Below the pieces are notes generated by a model that made no database searches, had not been told where the DNA came from, and was given only the letters and a program-made list of their open reading frames with translations. From Heritagella sp051881655 (GTDB taxonomy: Bacteria > Bacillota > Clostridia > Oscillospirales > Acutalibacteraceae), in assembly GCA_051881655.1 (NCBI GenBank), contig JBJEQH010000173.1, positions 1 through 8,950 of the forward strand: a stretch of 8,950 nt of DNA. Reading direction: 5' to 3'. Made by a program: the position numbers and the translations under genes. Shown here piece after piece: positions 4,984 through 8,950 of this stretch. Within the stretch, counting starts at the first letter, position 1. Every line of letters begins with the position of its first letter.

Positions 4984-7014
4984 ATGGACAGCGTGTTTTT
5001 GGAGAGAGAGGGGAAACTGTTCTGGCAGTACGACAGTGAGACCCTTTGCATCGAGCCCTGGGGGAAAAACAGCCTGCGGCTGCGCGCCTGGTGCCAGGCA
5101 GACAGGCCGCCGGAGGACTGGGCCCTGACCGAGCCGGTCAAAGAGACCCCGGCTGTCATCCGCTTTGAGGAGCGGCGCGGCCGGCCCGTGGCTGTGATTG
5201 AAAACGGGAAACTGACCGCAAAAGTGACAGAGGGGGGAAAAGTGACCTTCCTCAATGAAAAGGGGAAAATTCTGCTGGAGGAATACGTGCGCTACCGCAA
5301 GGACGTGCGCGAATTCTGCAGCGCCCTGAATCTGTGCGGGCGGGAATTCCGGCCGATTATGGGCGGCGACTACGGATTGACGGTGCGGTTTGAATCGGAT
5401 CCCAAGGAGAAAATTTTCGGCATGGGGCAATACCAGCAGCCCTTTTTCAACGTGAAAGGCTGTACGCTGGAGCTGGCCCACCGCAATTCCCAGGCGAGCG
5501 TTCCCTTCTATGTCTCCAGCCTGGGATACGGCTTTCTGTGGAACAATCCGGCCATTGGGCGGGTGACCTTCGGACTGAATATGACCGAGTGGTCGGCCCA
5601 GTCCACCAAAGCGGTGGATTACTGGGTGACCGCCGGGGATACCCCTGCCATGATCGAAGAGCAGTACGCCGCTGTGACCGGTACGGTGCCCATGATGCCG
5701 GAGTACGGGCTGGGATTCTGGCAGTGCAAACTGCGCTACCGCACCCAGGAAGAGGTGCTGGAGGTCGCGCGGGAATATAAACGCCGCGGGCTGCCCATTG
5801 ACGTGATTGTGATTGATTTCTTCCACTGGCGCAAGCAGGGCGACTGGGGCTTTGACGAGCGCTTCTTCCCCAATCCGCAGGCCATGGTGGACGAACTGCA
5901 CAGCATGGGGATTGAACTGATGGTTTCCATCTGGCCGACGGTGGATGTGACCTGTGACAATTTTGCCGAGATGATGCAGAAGGGGTACCTGGTGCGGTGC
6001 GACCACGGCCTTCGCCATACCATGGACTTTATGGGCGACACCGTGTTTTATGACGCCACCCATCCCGGCGCCCGCGATTTTGTGTGGAAAACCGCCAAGA
6101 AAAATTACTATGACCTGGGGATCAAGATTTTCTGGCTGGATGAGGCCGAGCCGGAGTACTCGGTCTATGATTACGCCAATTATCGGTACCATATGGGCAC
6201 CGATTTGCAGGTGGGCAATCTCTATCCCGTGATGTACGCCAAGACCTTCTACGATGGGATGCAGCAGCAGGGGCAGGAAAATATCGTCAATCTGCTGCGC
6301 TGCGCCTGGGCCGGCAGCCAGAAATACGGCGCACTGGTGTGGAGCGGCGATATTGATTCCAGTTTCCGTGCCATGCAGACCCAGCTGCGCATCGGGCTGT
6401 CCATGGGGATGGCGGGGCTGCCCTGGTGGACCATGGACTGCGGCGGCTTCCACGGCGGCGATCCCCAGAGCGAAGCATTCCGCGAGCTGCTGGTCCGCTG
6501 GTTCCAGTGGAGCTGTTTCTGCCCGGTGATGCGGCTGCACGGCGACCGGCTGAACCCCGGCAGCCATCAGGGGGCGCTGCCCATTGAATCCATCCCGGAG
6601 GACGGCCTGCTGCCCAGCGGCGGCCCCAATGAGGTATGGAGCTACGGGGAGGAGTGCGCTGCTATTTTCGAGCGGTACCTGCGCCTGCGTGAAACCCTGC
6701 GGCCCCTGACCCGCGAGGCCATGCGGCAGGCCCATGAAAAGGGAACGCCGGTCATGCGCCCGCTGTTCTATGAGTTCCCGCAGGACGAAACCGCGTGGGA
6801 GATTGACGACACCTATCTGTTCGGCGCCCATCTGCTGGTGGCCCCCATTTTAGAGGCGGGGGCCCGCACCCGGAAGCTGTATCTGCCCCGGGGCGCCCAG
6901 TGGCAGTCGCTGTACACCGGCGAGCGCCTGGAGGGCGGCCAGTGGATTGAGACCGAGGCCCCGCTGGAGGAGATCCCGGTCTTTATCCGGGATCCGGAGG
7001 TTTTTCATCTGTAA
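4984..7014 (+). CDS. Glycoside hydrolase family 31 (alpha-glucosidase or alpha-xylosidase)
   Basis: This 676-residue protein has no signal peptide, so it should act in the cytoplasm on imported oligosaccharides, cleaving terminal alpha-glucose or alpha-xylose with retention. An N-terminal beta-sandwich (about 1-235, with KIFGMGQYQQPF at 143-154) precedes the TIM barrel (about 240-580) and a C-terminal beta domain. Family motifs include EYGLGFWQCKLRY (240-252), the nucleophile in WLDEAEPE (Asp386), the acid/base in VWSGDI (Asp456), LPWWTMDCGGF (479-489), FCPVMRLHGDR (512-522) and GTPVMRPLFYEFP. I chose ATG 4984 because AAAGGAG (4968-4974) lies 9 bases upstream; an in-frame TTG at 4924 would start inside the terminator T-run and promoter. 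It is somewhat shorter than YicI-type alpha-xylosidases (772 residues in E. coli). Motifs do not settle the substrate. The following MFS transporter may supply it. Confidence 0.92.
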   Translation: MDSVFLEREGKLFWQYDSETLCIEPWGKNSLRLRAWCQADRPPEDWALTEPVKETPAVIRFEERRGRPVAVIENGKLTAKVTEGGKVTFLNEKGKILLEEYVRYRKDVREFCSALNLCGREFRPIMGGDYGLTVRFESDPKEKIFGMGQYQQPFFNVKGCTLELAHRNSQASVPFYVSSLGYGFLWNNPAIGRVTFGLNMTEWSAQSTKAVDYWVTAGDTPAMIEEQYAAVTGTVPMMPEYGLGFWQCKLRYRTQEEVLEVAREYKRRGLPIDVIVIDFFHWRKQGDWGFDERFFPNPQAMVDELHSMGIELMVSIWPTVDVTCDNFAEMMQKGYLVRCDHGLRHTMDFMGDTVFYDATHPGARDFVWKTAKKNYYDLGIKIFWLDEAEPEYSVYDYANYRYHMGTDLQVGNLYPVMYAKTFYDGMQQQGQENIVNLLRCAWAGSQKYGALVWSGDIDSSFRAMQTQLRIGLSMGMAGLPWWTMDCGGFHGGDPQSEAFRELLVRWFQWSCFCPVMRLHGDRLNPGSHQGALPIESIPEDGLLPSGGPNEVWSYGEECAAIFERYLRLRETLRPLTREAMRQAHEKGTPVMRPLFYEFPQDETAWEIDDTYLFGAHLLVAPILEAGARTRKLYLPRGAQWQSLYTGERLEGGQWIETEAPLEEIPVFIRDPEVFHL

Positions 7015-7041
7015 CGGTTTTTAAATCTTTAAAGTTCCCTG

Positions 7042-7076
7042 GGGCGGCACAGTGTTTCGGCTGTGCCGCCCTTTTT
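7042..7076 (+). terminator. Rho-independent terminator after the GH31 gene
   Basis: GGGCGGCACAG (7042-7052) pairs perfectly with CTGTGCCGCCC (7061-7071) around an 8-nt loop, followed by TTTTT (7072-7076). It lies 27 bases after the stop codon, so the MFS gene downstream mostly depends on its own promoter. Confidence 0.95.
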
Positions 7077-7111
7077 CGGCAAAGGGAATGCATAAGCGTT
7101 ATAAAAGAAGG

Positions 7112-7140
7112 TTGACAAACTACTCTTTGAATCGTACAAT
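7112..7140 (+). promoter_or_regulatory. Near-consensus sigma-A promoter of the MFS gene
   Basis: The -35 is a perfect TTGACA (7112-7117), the spacer is 17 bases, and the -10 is TACAAT (7135-7140, 5 of 6). Transcription should start near 7147, giving a leader of about 35 nt. No clear operator repeat is visible, so strong basal expression is expected. Confidence 0.85.
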
Positions 7141-7181
7141 AGCAATAAGAGAGAGAATCAAGCTGGAGGCGGAAACAGATC

Positions 7182-8426
7182 ATGCGGTACTTTTTTGCTC
7201 GGATGAAACGGAGAATGCAGGGATTTCAATGGGATGACGGCGATCACCGCTGGATGTGGTTTTTGGCGGTGAACAGCATGCTGTACATCTCGGCGGCGGC
7301 CTATACCCCCTATTTGACGATGTATTATTCGGAAAAAGGGATGTCCTCGTTTGAAATCGGGGTTCTGGCGGCCATCGGGCCGGCGGTGGCGATCTGTGTA
7401 CAGCCGCTGTGGGCGATTCTCAGCGACCGCACCGGAAAGAGGAAAACCGTGCTGTCCATTGTTATTGCGGGGGCGGGGCTGTCCGTCTTCTGCTACCGCT
7501 TCTGTAATTCTTTCTTTGCGTTTTTTCTGGTCAGCATTCTGGTATATTCGTTTTATACCTCAATTTGCCCGCTCAGTGATGCGCTGACTCTGGAGTATGC
7601 CAACGAAAAGCACATCAATTTCTCCCGCATCCGCATTGGCGGTACGCTGGGGTATGCGGTGATGGCGCTGGTTATCGGCAATTTCCTCAAGCAGGATCCC
7701 AGTATCTCTTTTCTGGTGGCCCCTGCCTGCTATGCGGTGATGTTTCTGGTATCGCGGAAAATCCCCATCGCCGGTACCTCGGTAAAGCGGGAGAAAAAGG
7801 TGCGCCGAAAGGGGGAGCAGAAAAAGAGGGAGCCCATTTTTTACGACAACACCTATATCTTTGTGCTGATTGCCTGCTTTGTGATGACGATCGGCCTGAA
7901 TTTCAAGACCAATTTCATGTCGGTATACATGAAAGAGCTGGGATTTGGACAGGACATGGTGGGGGTTGCCAATGCGGTATCCGCCCTGTCGGAGGTGCCG
8001 ATTCTGCTGCTGGCCGGTAAGATCATGAACAAATTCACCCCGGTTCAGATTCTGTGCGCGTCGTGCTTCTTCATGTCCGTGCGGCTGCTTTTGGTGACGG
8101 GCGGCAGCATTGTGTTCATCATCGCCTCTCAGCTTTTGCAGAGCGTGACCTATATGACGATGTACTACAGCTGTGTGACATTTATGAGCCAGAATACCTA
8201 CCCCGGGCGCCGGTCCCAGGGACAGAGTATTCTTACCATGGTGCAAAGCGGATTTGGTGCCATTCTGGGCAGCCTGTTGGGCGGAACCGTGGCGCAGGTA
8301 CTGGATTTGACAACGGCATTCCGGGTGGTGGCCCTGTTTGTGTTTCTCATGGGCATTGTGGTCGTGGTGGCCCACCGGACGTATGTCAAACGGCAGCGGG
8401 TACATCGGGGGAACCCGGCGGCCTGA
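7182..8426 (+). CDS. MFS transporter (LacY / HcaT-like, MFS_1-like group)
   Basis: This 414-residue integral membrane protein has the hydrophobic pattern of a 12-helix major facilitator. The first helix begins near residue 25, and the loop between helices 2 and 3 carries the family signature DRTGKRK (82-88). A strongly basic central loop (about 201-217) separates the two six-helix halves. The C-terminus is short and basic, consistent with a cytoplasmic end. The stretch PLSDALTLEYA...FSRIRIGGTLGYA (130-159) resembles the LacY/nucleoside-symporter/HcaT branch, which usually carries sugars, nucleosides or small acids with protons; the substrate cannot be read from sequence. TGGAGG (7164-7169) lies 12 bases before the ATG, a rather long spacing. 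The next in-frame ATG (7203) lacks a binding site. Its position after the GH31 gene suggests an oligosaccharide or glycoside substrate, an inference only; it has a separate promoter. Confidence 0.88.
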   Translation: MRYFFARMKRRMQGFQWDDGDHRWMWFLAVNSMLYISAAAYTPYLTMYYSEKGMSSFEIGVLAAIGPAVAICVQPLWAILSDRTGKRKTVLSIVIAGAGLSVFCYRFCNSFFAFFLVSILVYSFYTSICPLSDALTLEYANEKHINFSRIRIGGTLGYAVMALVIGNFLKQDPSISFLVAPACYAVMFLVSRKIPIAGTSVKREKKVRRKGEQKKREPIFYDNTYIFVLIACFVMTIGLNFKTNFMSVYMKELGFGQDMVGVANAVSALSEVPILLLAGKIMNKFTPVQILCASCFFMSVRLLLVTGGSIVFIIASQLLQSVTYMTMYYSCVTFMSQNTYPGRRSQGQSILTMVQSGFGAILGSLLGGTVAQVLDLTTAFRVVALFVFLMGIVVVVAHRTYVKRQRVHRGNPAA

Positions 8427-8447
8427 TCGGCTTTTTCTGAAAAGCAG

Positions 8448-8481
8448 AAAACAGCAGGGGAATCTTTCCCCTGCTGTTTTT
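8448..8481. terminator. Bidirectional terminator between convergent genes
   Basis: A perfect 15-bp stem pairs 8448-8462 with 8466-8480 around a 3-nt loop (TCT). It has As on the left arm and Ts on the right, so it reads as a terminator on both strands. It serves the MFS gene (plus) and the MGMT-family gene (minus, stop at 8520). Confidence 0.93.
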
Positions 8482-8519
8482 GTTATCCGGTCAAAACAGG
8501 CCCGGACCGTTTACTCCCG

Positions 8520-8822
8520 TTACGGCCAGCCGCAGGCCCCCATATCCACCCGCCCGTCGGGCAGGAAGGGGACCGCCTCCCGCTGCAGAAGGATTTTCTG
8601 GCGGTTTTCCCCATTTCCAAAAAAGGCCGGAGAGAGCGTTCCGTCCTGATACAAAACCCGGTGGCAGGGCACAGCCGGATCCCGGCAGGCCCGCATGGCG
8701 TAGCCGACCACCCGGGACCAGCGGGGGTTTCCGGCAAGGGCCGCAATAGTGCCGTAGCTGCTCACCCGCCCCGGCGGAATCTGGCGCACAATGCGGTAAA
8801 TGCGGGCAAAGGAATTCTGCAC
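8520..8822 (-). CDS. Small MGMT-family DNA alkyltransferase-like protein (cysteine retained)
   Basis: This 100-residue protein consists only of the C-terminal DNA-binding/active-site domain of O6-alkylguanine-DNA alkyltransferases. Seen: the helix-turn-helix region with GRVSSYGTIAALAG (18-31), NPRWSRVVGYAMR (32-44) with the putative arginine finger Arg37, and the PCHRV box with Cys53, the alkyl-accepting residue. The C-terminal part (LLQREAVPFLPDGRVDM, 78-94) resembles the alkyltransferase-like (ATL, COG3695) branch, whose classical members carry tryptophan in place of the cysteine. Full-length Ogt/Ada-type enzymes are about 160-190 residues with an N-terminal domain that is absent here. The start is GTG at 8822, backed by GAGGAGG at 8831-8837 (minus-strand sense), 8 bases away. 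Either genuine dealkylation or lesion recognition for other repair pathways is possible; membership of the family is secure. Confidence 0.9.
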   Translation of the reverse strand: MQNSFARIYRIVRQIPPGRVSSYGTIAALAGNPRWSRVVGYAMRACRDPAVPCHRVLYQDGTLSPAFFGNGENRQKILLQREAVPFLPDGRVDMGACGWP

Positions 8823-8853
8823 GGCGCTCTCCTCCTCTCTTTTTTCCGTCTGA

Positions 8854-8871
8854 CGCGGATCATCTTCCGCG
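8854..8871. other. Stem-loop at the predicted 5' end of the MGMT-family mRNA
   Basis: CGCGGA (8854-8859) pairs with TCCGCG (8866-8871) around a 6-nt loop. On the minus strand it begins almost exactly at the predicted transcription start (about 8872), so it could act as a stabilising 5' hairpin. On the plus strand it is followed by TTTTT (8873-8877) and could act as a weak terminator for antisense transcripts. Confidence 0.4.
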
Positions 8872-8878
8872 CTTTTTC

Positions 8879-8907
8879 AGTATACCACGGGGCAGAGGAG
8901 ATGGAAA
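8879..8907 (-). promoter_or_regulatory. Extended -10 promoter of the MGMT-family gene
   Basis: Read on the minus strand, the -10 is TATACT (8884-8879) preceded by TGG, an extended -10. With a 17-base spacer the -35 is TTTCCA (8907-8902), matching 4 of 6. The start falls near 8872, about 50 bases before the GTG. The GTATAC core is palindromic, so a plus-strand TATACC -10 overlaps it. Confidence 0.6.
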
Positions 8908-8914
8908 GGAAGGA

Positions 8915-8950
8915 ATGCCAAAAAAGAAGAGAAAGCGTGCTAATTCTTCT
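8915..8950 (+). CDS. Possible start of a divergent gene with a very basic N-terminus (partial)
   Basis: An ATG at 8915 opens a frame that runs to the window edge, reading MPKKKRKRANSS. Purine-rich AAAGGA (8905-8910) sits 4 bases upstream and AGAGGAG (8894-8900) 14 bases upstream, so neither spacing is ideal. The lysine/arginine cluster suggests a nucleic-acid or ribosome contact or a cytoplasmic anchor, but 12 residues cannot identify the protein. A competing ATG at 8901 in another frame lacks spacing for a binding site. Confidence 0.45.
   Translation, partial: MPKKKRKRANSS

Noticed and set aside
4963..6831. 622-residue open frame on the minus strand opposite GH31
   Set aside because: It is low-complexity, rich in H, G, P and Q, as expected for an antisense shadow of a GC-rich gene, and the GH31 motifs on the plus strand are decisive.
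8483..8746. 87-residue minus-strand frame overlapping the MGMT-family gene
   Set aside because: It is out of frame with the MGMT motifs, has no binding site and is proline/arginine-rich shadow sequence.

Overview
The window looks like a chromosomal segment of a GC-rich Gram-positive anaerobe of the class Clostridia, most plausibly an Oscillospiraceae/Ruminococcaceae-type gut bacterium. The grounds are the paired glgC-glgD arrangement (a Firmicutes trait), strong GAGGAGG-type ribosome binding sites, sigma-A promoters that are AT-rich against GC-rich genes, and tight intergenic spacing. The species cannot be fixed from sequence alone.

Layout. Bases 1-656 hold the 3' two-thirds of a class I glyceraldehyde-3-phosphate dehydrogenase gene, closed by a strong terminator. 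A roughly 395-base gap follows. It contains the terminator, an AT-rich stretch, a good extended -10 promoter with a LacI/CcpA-like operator over its -35, and a leader of about 175 nt with potential for two exclusive folds. Bases 1052-4855 are a glgC-glgD-glgA operon for glycogen synthesis: glgC and glgD overlap by 4 bases, and a small hairpin covers the glgA ribosome binding site. A long hairpin terminator ends the operon. Bases 4984-7014 encode a cytoplasmic family 31 glycoside hydrolase with its own compact promoter and a repeat cluster resembling an operator. After another terminator and a near-consensus promoter, 7182-8426 encode a major facilitator superfamily transporter. A perfect bidirectional hairpin separates it from a convergent small MGMT-family gene (8820s back to 8520, minus strand, GTG start). 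The last 36 bases look like the start of a divergent gene with a very basic N-terminus.

How the genes fit together. GAPDH belongs to glycolysis/gluconeogenesis. GlgC/GlgD make ADP-glucose from glucose-1-phosphate and ATP, and GlgA polymerises it into alpha-1,4-glucan. The family 31 enzyme probably releases glucose or xylose from short alpha-linked oligosaccharides in the cytoplasm, and the neighbouring MFS protein could import such a substrate; this pairing is inferred from adjacency. No branching enzyme, phosphorylase or debranching enzyme gene lies in the window.

I see no mobile element, CRISPR array, tRNA or rRNA, and no clearly new protein system. The most interesting items are regulatory: the glgC leader RNA, the operator-like elements, and the SD-covering hairpin before glgA. 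At protein level they are the degenerate GlgD active site, the missing KxGGL lysine in GlgA, and an ATL-sized MGMT protein that keeps its cysteine.
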